Assembly: GCA_038329965.1 (NCBI GenBank)
Contig: JBBQNN010000009.1
Coordinates: 10,110-74,109, forward strand
DNA from: QHCA01 sp003244095
Lineage (GTDB): Bacteria; Actinomycetota; Actinomycetes; Mycobacteriales; QHCA01
Reading direction: 5' to 3'
DNA length: 64,000 nucleotides
Part shown: positions 1 to 8,123 of the stretch, in pieces
How positions within the stretch are numbered: position 1 is the stretch's first letter
How the letters are laid out: each line of letters starts with the position of its first letter
Notes under the pieces: model-generated
What the model was told of the DNA's origin: nothing
The model's database searches: none
Seen by the model: the letters and a program-made list of their open reading frames with translations, nothing else
Position numbers and translations under genes: made by a program

Positions 1-1194
1 GGCCAGGAGCCCTTCGACCGGGCTGACCGCGACCTGGCCTGCGCGCTGGCCCGGCAGGTGGCGGCCAGCCTCGAGCAGGCGGAGTCCTTCGCCAAGGTGA
101 CCCGGCTCGCCTACACCGACGCGCTGACCGGTCTGGCCAACCGCCGGGCCGTCGACGAGGTGCTCGAGAGCGCGATGAGGCACCGCCGGATCAACGGCGC
201 GCCGGTCTCGCTGGTGGCCTGCGACGTCAACGGCCTCAAGCGGGTCAACGACGAGCAGGGCCACGACGCGGGTGACGCGGTGCTGGTCGATGTCGCATCG
301 GCGCTCAAGGTCGCCAGCGGTGCCTTCCATCACTGCCTGGCCGCGCGGGTGGGAGGTGACGAGTTCTGCGTCATCCTCGAAGGGCACGGCCTGAACACCG
401 CGGTCGCCGTCGCCCGGCACATCTGCACCCTCACTGCCCATCTCGGCGGTGAGGCGCAGGTGTCGTGCGGCGTGGCCGCCACCGACGGGGTGCTTCCGGC
501 GGAGACGCCGTCGGCGCTGCTCCGGCTGGCCGACGAGGCGCAGTACCGCGCCAAGCGCAACCGCGCGACCCGGCCCGTGGTGGCCGGCCGCGACCCGCTG
601 CCGATGAACCCGCCGGCCAAGGCGATGGGCGTCGCGCCACTGTCGCCACCACCACCGGCTGCGGTCGACGATCGGGCCGGCGCCGTGACCAGCCGCGAGC
701 CCGACCGTGGATGGCTGCTCGACGCCGGCCTGCGAGTGCTCGACCAGTTGTGCGGTGCACCGGGCCGGGCGCGGCTCGAGGCGCTGGCCGAATGCCTGAC
801 CGTCCTGCTCGGCGCGGCGGGATGGTGGGTGTGGCACCAGCCGGCCGGCGCGGCGATGCTCACCGCGGTCAGCACCGCCGCCGACCGGGAGCGCTGGCGC
901 GGGCGGATCCACCCTCGCGCGGCCGTGGGGTCGCTGCTGGAGCTCGACGACTACCCGGCGACCGCGGCCGCCGTGGCCGGCGGGGCGTTCGCGGTCGTCA
1001 CGAGCCACTCCGGTGCCGCCCTGGCCAACGAAGCACTGCTCACCGCCTCGGGATACGCCGGGTTGCTGGCCGGCGGCGGGACCAACAGCGAGGGCGGCTG
1101 GCTGGTCGAGATCTTCACCGACGAGCTCGGCGTACCCATCGAGTCCCTGCCACCGACCTTCCGGGCGCTGGTCGCGGTGGCGCTGGCCAGCTGA
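1..1194 (+). CDS. GAF-GGDEF diguanylate cyclase (5' end outside window)
   Basis: Diguanylate cyclase, making cyclic di-GMP from two GTP. The frame is open from base 1, and the first ~35 residues look like the end of a GAF sensor domain, so the true start is upstream. The GGDEF domain opens with YTDALTGLANRR (from about base 112) and its active-site loop GGDEF is intact at 352-366. The inhibitory I-site (RxxD five residues ahead of the loop) is absent; FHHC stands there. After a proline-rich linker near 600-660 comes a ~160-residue tail with a GAF-like hydrophobic pattern and a Trp pair, ligand unknown. The stop lies 21 bases before the accD start, which has its own promoter-like hexamer. Family is certain; the sensory signal is not readable. 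Confidence 0.88.
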   Translation, partial: GQEPFDRADRDLACALARQVAASLEQAESFAKVTRLAYTDALTGLANRRAVDEVLESAMRHRRINGAPVSLVACDVNGLKRVNDEQGHDAGDAVLVDVASALKVASGAFHHCLAARVGGDEFCVILEGHGLNTAVAVARHICTLTAHLGGEAQVSCGVAATDGVLPAETPSALLRLADEAQYRAKRNRATRPVVAGRDPLPMNPPAKAMGVAPLSPPPPAAVDDRAGAVTSREPDRGWLLDAGLRVLDQLCGAPGRARLEALAECLTVLLGAAGWWVWHQPAGAAMLTAVSTAADRERWRGRIHPRAAVGSLLELDDYPATAAAVAGGAFAVVTSHSGAALANEALLTASGYAGLLAGGGTNSEGGWLVEIFTDELGVPIESLPPTFRALVAVALAS

Positions 1195-1215
1195 GCGGCC
1201 GGATACGCTCCGGGC

Positions 1216-2742
1216 GTGACCGACGACCAGCGGGCTGCCGATCTTGGGGGGACCGTTGCCAAGGGAGGTGCGGCGAGGTACCACGAGGCGAATACCGCCA
1301 AGGGCAAGCTGTTCGTCCGCGAGCGGATCGACCTGCTGGTCGACGGCGGCTCCTTTGTCGAGGACGGGCTGCTCGCCAACGTGTTGGCCGGCGACCTCCC
1401 GGCCGACGGAGTGGTCACCGGCACCGCCACGATCGACGGTCGCCCGGTGTGCCTCATGGCAAACGACTCCACGGTCAAGGCCGGCTCGTGGGGCGCCCGC
1501 ACCGTCGAGAAGATCATCCGCAGCATCGAGTCGGCGTACCGCCACCAGGTGCCGATGGTGTGGCTGGTCGACTCCGCCGGGGCCCGGATCACCGACCAGG
1601 TGGCGATGTTCCCCGGCCGGCGGGGGGCGGGGCGGATCTTCCACGAGCAGGTGCGTGCGTCGGGCTCGATCCCGCAGGTGTGCGTACTGTTCGGGCCGTC
1701 AGCGGCCGGCGGTGCCTACATTCCCGCCTTCTGCGACGTGGTGATCATGGTCGAGGGCAACGCCTCGATGTACCTCGGCAGCCCGCGCATGGTCGAGATG
1801 GTGGTGAAGGAGAAGACCACGCTGGAGGAGATGGGCGGTGCCCGGATGCACTGCTCGGTCTCCGGGGTGGGGCACTTCCTCGTCGACGACGAGCGGTCCG
1901 CGCTCGCGACCGCCCGGGCCTACCTCTCCTACCTGCCGACCAACCACCGTGGCCGGCCGCCGGCGGTGGCGGCGGTGGACGCCTCGCCGGTCGACCTGCG
2001 GGCGCTCGTGCCCGCCTCCGAGCGGCAGGCCTTCGACATGCGGCGGTTCGTCAAGGGGCTGGTCGACGGGGGCTCGTTCCTCGAGATCCAGGCGCTGTGG
2101 GCGCGTGAGCTTGTTACGGGCTTCGGCCGGCTTGGCGGCGAGGTGGTCGGGGTGGTCGCCAACAACCCGATGTTCAAGGGCGGGGTGCTGTTCGTCGACA
2201 GCGCCGACAAGGCCACCCGTTTCATCGAGATCTGCGACGCCTTCAACGTGCCGCTGCTGTTCCTGGCCGATGTTCCCGGCTTCATGGTGGGCACCGCGGT
2301 GGAGCGGCAGGGCATCATCCGGCACGGCGCCAAGATGATCACCGCGGTCTCCGAGGCGACGGTGCCGAAGGTCTGTGTCGTCGTCCGCAAGGCCTACGGC
2401 GCCGGGTTGTACGCCATGGCCGGGCCGGCCTTCGAGCCCGAGGCCACGATCGCCCTGCCGACGGCCAAGATCGCGGTGATGGGCGCCGACGCGGCGATCA
2501 ACGCGGTATACGCCAACAAGATCGCGGCCCTGCCGACGGACGAGGAGCGCGCGTCCTACGTCGACGGCTTGAAGGACGAGTACGAGAAGGACATCGACAT
2601 CGTGCACCTGGCCAGCGAGCTGGTCGTCGACGCGATCGTCGAGCCCGAGGATCTCCGGGCCGACCTGATCCGGCGCTTCGCGGCGAGCCGGGACAAGGAC
2701 CGCGCCTTCTCCCGCCGCCGCCACGGCGTCACCCCCGTCTGA
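1216..2742 (+). CDS. acyl-CoA carboxylase carboxyltransferase (beta) subunit
   Basis: Carboxyltransferase subunit of a biotin-dependent acyl-CoA carboxylase (acetyl-, propionyl- or methylcrotonyl-CoA type). It moves carboxyl from carboxybiotin to acyl-CoA in the cytoplasm. The 508 residues carry both crotonase-like halves: the N-half has VDSAGARI and GPSAAGGAYIPAFCD (oxyanion loops), the C-half has FLADVPGFMVGTAVERQGIIRHGAK and KAYGAGLYAMAG-type segments. Length fits the AccD/PccB family. The start is GTG 1216, six bases after TACGCT (1204-1209), as in a leaderless transcript. No biotin-carboxylase or BCCP gene is adjacent, so the partner lies elsewhere. SYRH-type spacing resembles methylcrotonyl-type subunits, but substrate cannot be fixed by reading. 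Confidence 0.9.
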   Translation: MTDDQRAADLGGTVAKGGAARYHEANTAKGKLFVRERIDLLVDGGSFVEDGLLANVLAGDLPADGVVTGTATIDGRPVCLMANDSTVKAGSWGARTVEKIIRSIESAYRHQVPMVWLVDSAGARITDQVAMFPGRRGAGRIFHEQVRASGSIPQVCVLFGPSAAGGAYIPAFCDVVIMVEGNASMYLGSPRMVEMVVKEKTTLEEMGGARMHCSVSGVGHFLVDDERSALATARAYLSYLPTNHRGRPPAVAAVDASPVDLRALVPASERQAFDMRRFVKGLVDGGSFLEIQALWARELVTGFGRLGGEVVGVVANNPMFKGGVLFVDSADKATRFIEICDAFNVPLLFLADVPGFMVGTAVERQGIIRHGAKMITAVSEATVPKVCVVVRKAYGAGLYAMAGPAFEPEATIALPTAKIAVMGADAAINAVYANKIAALPTDEERASYVDGLKDEYEKDIDIVHLASELVVDAIVEPEDLRADLIRRFAASRDKDRAFSRRRHGVTPV

Positions 2743-2805
2743 GTTCACCTGCAGCGCGCGGGCGTGCGCCGGGCCGCCGCCCAGCCCGCCCAGCCCCCCA
2801 CCGTC

Positions 2806-2864
2806 GTGATCATGCAGGGCTGCGGTGCCCTTCGGCGTGTCGCGTGGCAAACGTGCATGATCAC
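2806..2864. repeat. inverted repeat GTGATCATGCA / TGCATGATCAC in a convergent gap
   Basis: Perfect 11-base arms GTGATCATGCA (2806-2816) and TGCATGATCAC (2854-2864) enclose 37 bases, between the stop of accD (+) and the stop of a TPR-GGDEF gene (-). It could act as a bidirectional terminator or be an extragenic palindromic repeat. A related but degenerate arrangement lies at 30385-30462, also between convergent stops. No T-tract follows. Confidence 0.6.
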
Positions 2865-2897
2865 CGCACGAGCAGGCGGGGGGTGTTCTCAGGCCGG

Positions 2898-4586
2898 CTA
2901 GGTGCGCGTCATCGGCGGCGCGACCCGATTGCGACCGGCGCGCTTGGCGACGTACAGCGAGATGTCGGCATCGTCGAGGAGCTGGTCATGGTGGTCGATG
3001 CCGGTCGCGGCGGCCAGCCCGAAGCTGACGGTGACGGCGAGGTCGGGCCGGATGGCGCCCCACTCGTAGTCCTCGACCGCCTTACGCAGCCGCTCGCAGG
3101 TAGCCCGCGCGGCCGGAAACTCGGTGTCGATGAAGGCGAGGAAGAACTCCTCACCGCCCATCCGCGCGACGAGGTCTCCGGGGCGGCAGCCGCCGCGCAG
3201 GATGGCGGCGAGCTGCCGGAGCACCTGGTCGCCGGCCGCGTGGCCGAACCGGTCGTTGACGTTCTTGAACCGGTCGAGGTCACCGATCGCCACGCACAGC
3301 GGCCGCCCGGTCTCCTGGGCACGCCGGAACAGGTGGGGGAACTGGTCGTCCATGTGCCGGCGGTTCCACAGCCCGGTCAGGGGATCGGTGTTGGCGTCCC
3401 GGCCGAGTTCGGTGGCGCGCATCTGCAGCGCCTGCTTCTCCGCCTCCAGCTCGTGGCTGCGCAACATGGCCAGGCGGGCCTCCAGTCGGGCCTTGTCCGC
3501 TGCCAGCTGGGCGTTGTGCAACTCGAATCGGTGCGTCAGCAGCTTGGCCCGGCGCTCGGCCGCCGCCGTGTTCACTGTCCGCTCGATGCGGTGGTAGTCC
3601 CGGTAGTGCCTCAGCGCGGTCCGGTAGTCGCCGATCCGCTCGTGCGCCGCGGAGAGTTGCTGGTGCACGGCGAGGACGACGTAGGGCTCGTTGATTTGGG
3701 TCGCGAGGTCGAGCACCTGGGTGAACCGGGCGATGGCGGCCGGCAGGTCACCCCGCAGGATCGACACATCCGCGGTGCTCTTCAACGCGTAAAGTTCCAC
3801 CGTGCGGTAGCCGTGTGCCGCGCTGAGCTCGAGCGCCCGGTCGATCTGCTCGGCCGCCCCCTGGTAGTCCCCGGCCAGTCCGAGCAGCATCCCGAGGCTG
3901 CCCGAGGAGATCGCTTCCCGGAACGGGTGCCCCGCCGCGCGCGCCGCATCGACTGCCTGCCGGCCGTGGTCCACTCCGGCGAGTAGCTTCTTCTCGGCCC
4001 GCGAGACCTCGCCCAGCGCGCGCAAGTGCATGACGTAGCCCTGGGCGTGCCAGGCCAGGTTGTTGAGGATGCAGAACGTCGCCTCACCGCCGAGATCCTG
4101 CCCGATCGCCAGCTCGTGCGCATGGCGCAGGAACGGGTCGGCCTGCGCCCAGTCGGTCATGTCGCAGTGCGAGGTGCCGATCCGGTTCAGCGTCCAGAAC
4201 AACAGCAGGTTGTCGCCCAGCCTTTGAGCGAGCTCCAGACCGGTGCCGAGCGAGGTCAGCGCCTCCTCGTGCAGCCCCAGGGCGGAGTAGGCCTGCGCCC
4301 GAAAGGTCAGCATCTTGCAGACGCCGGCCTCGTCGCCGAGAGGTTCGAGCAGCGAGATCGCCAGGTCTGCTGATCTTGCCGCCCGCTCGTACTCACCGAG
4401 CTTGATGAGCTGCATGGCCAGCAGCCGCAGGGCGTTCGCCTGCAGTGCGTCCGCACCCTGCAGCGCGGCCAGGTCGGCCGCCTGCTGGGAATGAGCGACC
4501 CCTAGCTTGTAGTCGCCGCAGCCCCGGGCCGTCTCCGCCAGGTGCAGCAGTGACGGCACGTCGACGGTCGTCGCGCTTTGCGTCAC
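2898..4586 (-). CDS. TPR-repeat diguanylate cyclase (paralogue A)
   Basis: Soluble sensor diguanylate cyclase of 562 residues. About 330 N-terminal residues are tandem TPR helices (LLHLAETARG..., YERAARSADLAISLLE, YSALGLHEEALTSL). A charged coiled-coil linker (AADKARLEARLAMLRSHELE) follows, then a GGDEF domain opening DPLTGLWNRRHMDDQ. The active loop is GGEEF (3144-3158) and the I-site RPGD sits five residues before it, so both catalysis and product inhibition look intact. The start is GTG 4586; a CACTGT hexamer six bases upstream suits a leaderless mRNA. No membrane segment. The signal is probably a protein or peptide bound by the TPRs (inference). The neighbour at 4618-6357 is a close paralogue. 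Confidence 0.88.
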   Translation of the reverse strand: MTQSATTVDVPSLLHLAETARGCGDYKLGVAHSQQAADLAALQGADALQANALRLLAMQLIKLGEYERAARSADLAISLLEPLGDEAGVCKMLTFRAQAYSALGLHEEALTSLGTGLELAQRLGDNLLLFWTLNRIGTSHCDMTDWAQADPFLRHAHELAIGQDLGGEATFCILNNLAWHAQGYVMHLRALGEVSRAEKKLLAGVDHGRQAVDAARAAGHPFREAISSGSLGMLLGLAGDYQGAAEQIDRALELSAAHGYRTVELYALKSTADVSILRGDLPAAIARFTQVLDLATQINEPYVVLAVHQQLSAAHERIGDYRTALRHYRDYHRIERTVNTAAAERRAKLLTHRFELHNAQLAADKARLEARLAMLRSHELEAEKQALQMRATELGRDANTDPLTGLWNRRHMDDQFPHLFRRAQETGRPLCVAIGDLDRFKNVNDRFGHAAGDQVLRQLAAILRGGCRPGDLVARMGGEEFFLAFIDTEFPAARATCERLRKAVEDYEWGAIRPDLAVTVSFGLAAATGIDHHDQLLDDADISLYVAKRAGRNRVAPPMTRT

Positions 4587-4617
4587 CGGATTACAGTGAC
4601 TGCGGACGCCGCCGCCG

Positions 4618-6357
4618 TCAACCGGCAGGGCTCCCCAGGACCGGGTCCCGCAGCTTGACCTCGGCGCGCGCGAGTTGCCCGGCGACCGGCTCGACCCGGT
4701 TGCGGCCAGCGCGCTTGGCGGCGTACATCGAGCCGTCCGCCCGGGCGAGCAGCTGGTGGTGGTCGCCGACGTCGGTCGCCTCCCCGACCCCGAAACTGAT
4801 CGTGACGGCCAGGCCCGGCGAGATGTCGTGCCACGGATAGTGCTCGACGGCGCGCCGCAGCCGCTCGCAGGTGGCCCGCGCGGCCGGGAACTCGGTGTCG
4901 ATCAACGCGAGGAAGAACTCCTCACCGCCCATCCGGGCCACCATGTCTCCGGGGCGGCAGCCGCCGCGCAGGATGGCGGCGAGCTGCCGCAGCACCTGGT
5001 CGCCGGCCGCGTGGCCGAACCGGTCGTTGACGTTCTTGAACCGGTCGAGGTCGCCGATCGCCACGCACAGCGGCCGGCCGGTCTCCTGGGCATGCCGGAA
5101 CAGCCCCGGGAACTGCTCGTCCATGTGCCGGCGGTTCCACAGCCCGGTCAGGGGGTCGGTGTTGGCGTCCCGGCCGAGTTCGGTGGCGCGCATCTGCAGC
5201 GCCTGCTTCTCCGCCTCCAGCTCGTGGCTGCGCAGCATGGCCAGGCGGGCCTCCAGTCGGGCCTTGTCCGCTGCCAGCTGGGCGTTGTGCAACTCGAATC
5301 GGTGCGTCAGCAACTTGGCCCGGTGGTTCGCCACCTCCGAGTGCATGAGTCGCTCGATACGGTGGTAGTCGCGGTAGTGCCTCAGCGCGCTTTGGTAGTC
5401 GCCGATCCGCTCGTGTGCCGCCGACAGTTGCTGGTGCGCCAGGAGGATGACATAGGGCTCGTTCGCCTGCGACGCGCGCTGGAGCACCTCGGCGAAACGC
5501 GCGACGGCAGCGGGCAGGTCGCCGCGAAGCAAGAACAGCTCGCCGGTGTCATTGAGCGCATCCAGCTCGAGTGGCCGGTAGCCGTGCGTCGCGCTGAGTT
5601 CGAGCGCCCGATCCATCTGCGCGGCGGCCGCGTCGAAGTCCCCGGCCAGCCCGAGCAGCATCCCGAGATTGCCCAGGGAGATGGCTTTCCGGAACGGGTG
5701 CGCAACCGCGCGGGCCGCATCGACCGCCTGCCGGGCATAGATCAGGCCGGAGCGCAGTTCCGCCTCGGCCCGGGGGAAATCGTCCAGGGCGCGCAGCGCC
5801 TTGACGTAGCCCTGGGCGTGGGAGGCCAGGTTGTTGAGGATGCAGAACGTCGCCTCATCGCCCAGATCCTCCCCTGTCGCCAGCTCGTGCGCATGGCGCA
5901 GGAACGGCTCGGCCTGCGCCCAGTCGGCCATGTCGCAGTGCGAGGTGCCGATCCGGTTCAGCGTCCAGAACAACAGCAGGTTGTCGCCCAGCCTTTGTGC
6001 GAGCTCCAGACCGCCACCGAGTGCGGTCAGTGCCTCCTCCTGCAGCCCCAGGGCGGAGTAGGCCTGCGCCTGGAAGGTCCGGGTCTCGCAGATGCCGGCC
6101 TCGTCGCCGAGTGTTTCGAGCAGCGAGATCGCCAGGTCCGCTGACCTCGCCGCCCTCTCGTACTCACCGAGCTTGATGAGCTGGTTGGCGAGCAGCCGCA
6201 GGGCGCGCGCCTGGAGTCGCTTGTTGCCTTGGCGAACGGCCATGTCCGCCGCCTGCTGCGCCAGGCGGGCGCCCCGCTCGTAGCCCCCGGCACCCCGGGC
6301 CGTCTCCGCCAGGTGCAGCAGTGACGGAATGTCAACGGAGACGGGGCTTCGGGTCAC
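4618..6357 (-). CDS. TPR-repeat diguanylate cyclase (paralogue B)
   Basis: Second member of a tandem pair, with the same order: TPR helices, coiled-coil linker, GGDEF domain with GGEEF (4915-4929) and I-site RPGD. The C-terminus runs ~20 residues longer than in paralogue A. A longer frame opens at 6408, but GTG 6357 is preferred: it gives VTRSPVSVDIPSLLHLAETARG, matching the paralogue's VTQSATTVDVPSLLHLAETARG, and CAATGT lies six bases upstream. DNA is almost identical to paralogue A in the linker (5172-5312 versus 3401-3541, one mismatch by eye) but diverges in the TPRs. That pattern points to a tandem duplication with later gene conversion, or with selection for different TPR partners. Confidence 0.87.
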   Translation of the reverse strand: MTRSPVSVDIPSLLHLAETARGAGGYERGARLAQQAADMAVRQGNKRLQARALRLLANQLIKLGEYERAARSADLAISLLETLGDEAGICETRTFQAQAYSALGLQEEALTALGGGLELAQRLGDNLLLFWTLNRIGTSHCDMADWAQAEPFLRHAHELATGEDLGDEATFCILNNLASHAQGYVKALRALDDFPRAEAELRSGLIYARQAVDAARAVAHPFRKAISLGNLGMLLGLAGDFDAAAAQMDRALELSATHGYRPLELDALNDTGELFLLRGDLPAAVARFAEVLQRASQANEPYVILLAHQQLSAAHERIGDYQSALRHYRDYHRIERLMHSEVANHRAKLLTHRFELHNAQLAADKARLEARLAMLRSHELEAEKQALQMRATELGRDANTDPLTGLWNRRHMDEQFPGLFRHAQETGRPLCVAIGDLDRFKNVNDRFGHAAGDQVLRQLAAILRGGCRPGDMVARMGGEEFFLALIDTEFPAARATCERLRRAVEHYPWHDISPGLAVTISFGVGEATDVGDHHQLLARADGSMYAAKRAGRNRVEPVAGQLARAEVKLRDPVLGSPAG

Positions 6358-6388
6358 GGAAACACATTGACCATGAACGCGGCTGCCG

Positions 6389-6886
6389 TCAACCGGTCGG
6401 GCCGACAACGATCGGCTCCGCGGAGTCGCCGGGCGCTTTCTCGACGGCGAGGTGGCCGTCGGCCATGAAGACCCAGCGCCGGTAGGACCAGAAGCGGAAT
6501 ACCGTACCGATCAGCAGCCCGACGAGGTTGGCCGCGTTGATGGCGGCCGGGCTGTCCATGTGTAGGCCGTACCGCACCACGGCGATGCAGATCAGTCCGA
6601 TGGCCAGGCCGATCAGGTTGAGCAGGAAGAACAGCGTGTACTCCCGGCGCATCCCGGACCTGGCCCGGTGCTTGAAGGTCCAGTGCCGGTTCATGAAGTA
6701 CGAGCTCGTGGCGGCGATCACCGTCGAGACACACTTCGATGTCAGGGGGCCGACGCCCATCCCGAAATGCAGCAGGTTGAGGATGCCGAAGTCCAGGGCC
6801 GTGTTGACCAGGCCGATGACGCCGAACTTGGCGAGCTCGGCGACGAACACCCGGGCCCGGTGACGAAAGGTCGATGCGAGAGGCAC
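6389..6886 (-). CDS. GtrA family membrane protein
   Basis: Small integral membrane protein of the GtrA family (four transmembrane helices), generally linked to moving lipid-linked sugars or assisting cell-surface glycosylation. Visible signatures: FGVIGLVNTALDFGILNLL in helix 1, KCVSTVIAATSSYFMNRHWTFKH in helix 2 (the conserved N-(K/R)xWTF motif), LLNLIGLAIGLICIAVV in helix 3 and NLVGLLIGTVFRFWSYRRWVF in helix 4. An upstream ATG at 6970 is rejected because it overlaps the neighbouring gene's RBS and start. GTG 6886 has TATTCT (6893-6898) six bases ahead, the leaderless pattern, and yields about 165 residues, normal for GtrA. Confidence 0.85.
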   Translation of the reverse strand: MPLASTFRHRARVFVAELAKFGVIGLVNTALDFGILNLLHFGMGVGPLTSKCVSTVIAATSSYFMNRHWTFKHRARSGMRREYTLFFLLNLIGLAIGLICIAVVRYGLHMDSPAAINAANLVGLLIGTVFRFWSYRRWVFMADGHLAVEKAPGDSAEPIVVGPTG

Positions 6887-6968
6887 CCGCCGAGAATAGG
6901 GGAGCCGTGCGACGATCGCAGTGCAGTACCTCCCGAACCACATCCGACCCCGACTGAGGAAGGGCAGC

Positions 6969-8123
6969 ATGGTCGACTACCGGCTGGGCGAGGAGCAGGA
7001 AGGCTTCCGCAAGACCGTGGAGGACTTCGCGGGCAAGGTCGTGGCGCCCAAGGCGCACGGCTACGACGAGAGCGGCGAATTCCCGTACGACGTCGTCGCG
7101 GCCATGGGGGAGATGGGCCTGTTCGGGCTGCCCTTCCCCGAGGAGTACGGCGGCATGGGCGGTGACTACTTCACCCTCTGCCTGGCCATCGAGGAGCTCG
7201 CCAGGGCCGACTCCAGCGTCGCCATCACGCTGGAGGCCGCCGTGTCGCTCGGCGCGATGCCGGTCTTCCGCTTCGGCTCCGACGCGCAGAAGCAGCAGTG
7301 GCTACCCGCCCTGTGCTCGGGCGCGGCGCTTGGCGCGTTCGGCCTCACCGAGCCCGGCAGTGGCTCGGATGCCGGTGCCATTCGCACGACGGCCCGGCTG
7401 GCTGACGGCCACTGGGTGATCAACGGGACGAAAGCCTTCATTACCAACTCGGGCACCGACATCACCCGGCTGGTGACCGTGACGGCCGCCACCGGGCAGC
7501 GCGATGACGGGCGCCCGGAGGTCTCCTCCTTCCTGGTGCCCGTGCCCACCCCGGGCTTCTCGGCGTCGAAAAGCTACTCCAAGGTCGGCTGGCATGCCTC
7601 CGACACCCACGAGCTGGCCTTCGCCGACGTGCGGGTGCCGGCGGCGAACCTCCTCGGTGAGCGGGGCCGCGGGTACGCCAACTTCCTCTCCACCCTCGAC
7701 GAGGGGCGCATCGCCTACGCGGCGCTGGGCGTCGGGTTGTCCCAGGCCTGCATCGACGAGTCGGTGCGCTACGCCGGGCAGCGGCAGGCCTTCGGCCAGA
7801 ACATCGGCGCCTACCAGGCTATCCAGTTCAAGATCGCCGACATGCAGATGCGCACGCACGTCGCCCGGCTGGCCTACTACGACGCCGCCGCCCGGATGCT
7901 GGCCGGCCGGCCGTTCAAGAAGGAGGCGGCGATCGCCAAGCTGTACTCCAGCGAGAGCGCGGTCACCAACGCGCGGGAGGCGACGCAGATCTTCGGCGGG
8001 TACGGCTTCATGAACGAATTCCCCGTGGCGCGTCACTGGCGCGACTCCAAGGTGCTCGAGATCGGTGAAGGCACCTCAGAGGTGCAGCGCATGCTGATCG
8101 CCCGCGAACTCGGCCTCAACTAG
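6969..8123 (+). CDS. acyl-CoA dehydrogenase
   Basis: FAD-dependent acyl-CoA dehydrogenase (alpha,beta-oxidation of acyl-CoA; electrons to ETF). 384 residues with the three-domain fold: helical N-domain, beta domain with GAFGLTEPGSGSDAGAI and GTKAFITNSG, C-terminal helical domain with RQAFGQNIGAYQAIQFKIADM and EATQIFGGYGFMNEFPVARHWRD. The catalytic-base region reads GEGTSEVQRM near the C-terminus, with Glu in place. ATG 6969 is preceded by an AGGAAGG RBS (6957-6963); an upstream in-frame ATG (6921) lacks one. Substrate chain length cannot be told; branched- or short-chain types are most like it. It ends back to back with the sigma-factor gene, with no gap. Confidence 0.9.
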   Translation: MVDYRLGEEQEGFRKTVEDFAGKVVAPKAHGYDESGEFPYDVVAAMGEMGLFGLPFPEEYGGMGGDYFTLCLAIEELARADSSVAITLEAAVSLGAMPVFRFGSDAQKQQWLPALCSGAALGAFGLTEPGSGSDAGAIRTTARLADGHWVINGTKAFITNSGTDITRLVTVTAATGQRDDGRPEVSSFLVPVPTPGFSASKSYSKVGWHASDTHELAFADVRVPAANLLGERGRGYANFLSTLDEGRIAYAALGVGLSQACIDESVRYAGQRQAFGQNIGAYQAIQFKIADMQMRTHVARLAYYDAAARMLAGRPFKKEAAIAKLYSSESAVTNAREATQIFGGYGFMNEFPVARHWRDSKVLEIGEGTSEVQRMLIARELGLN

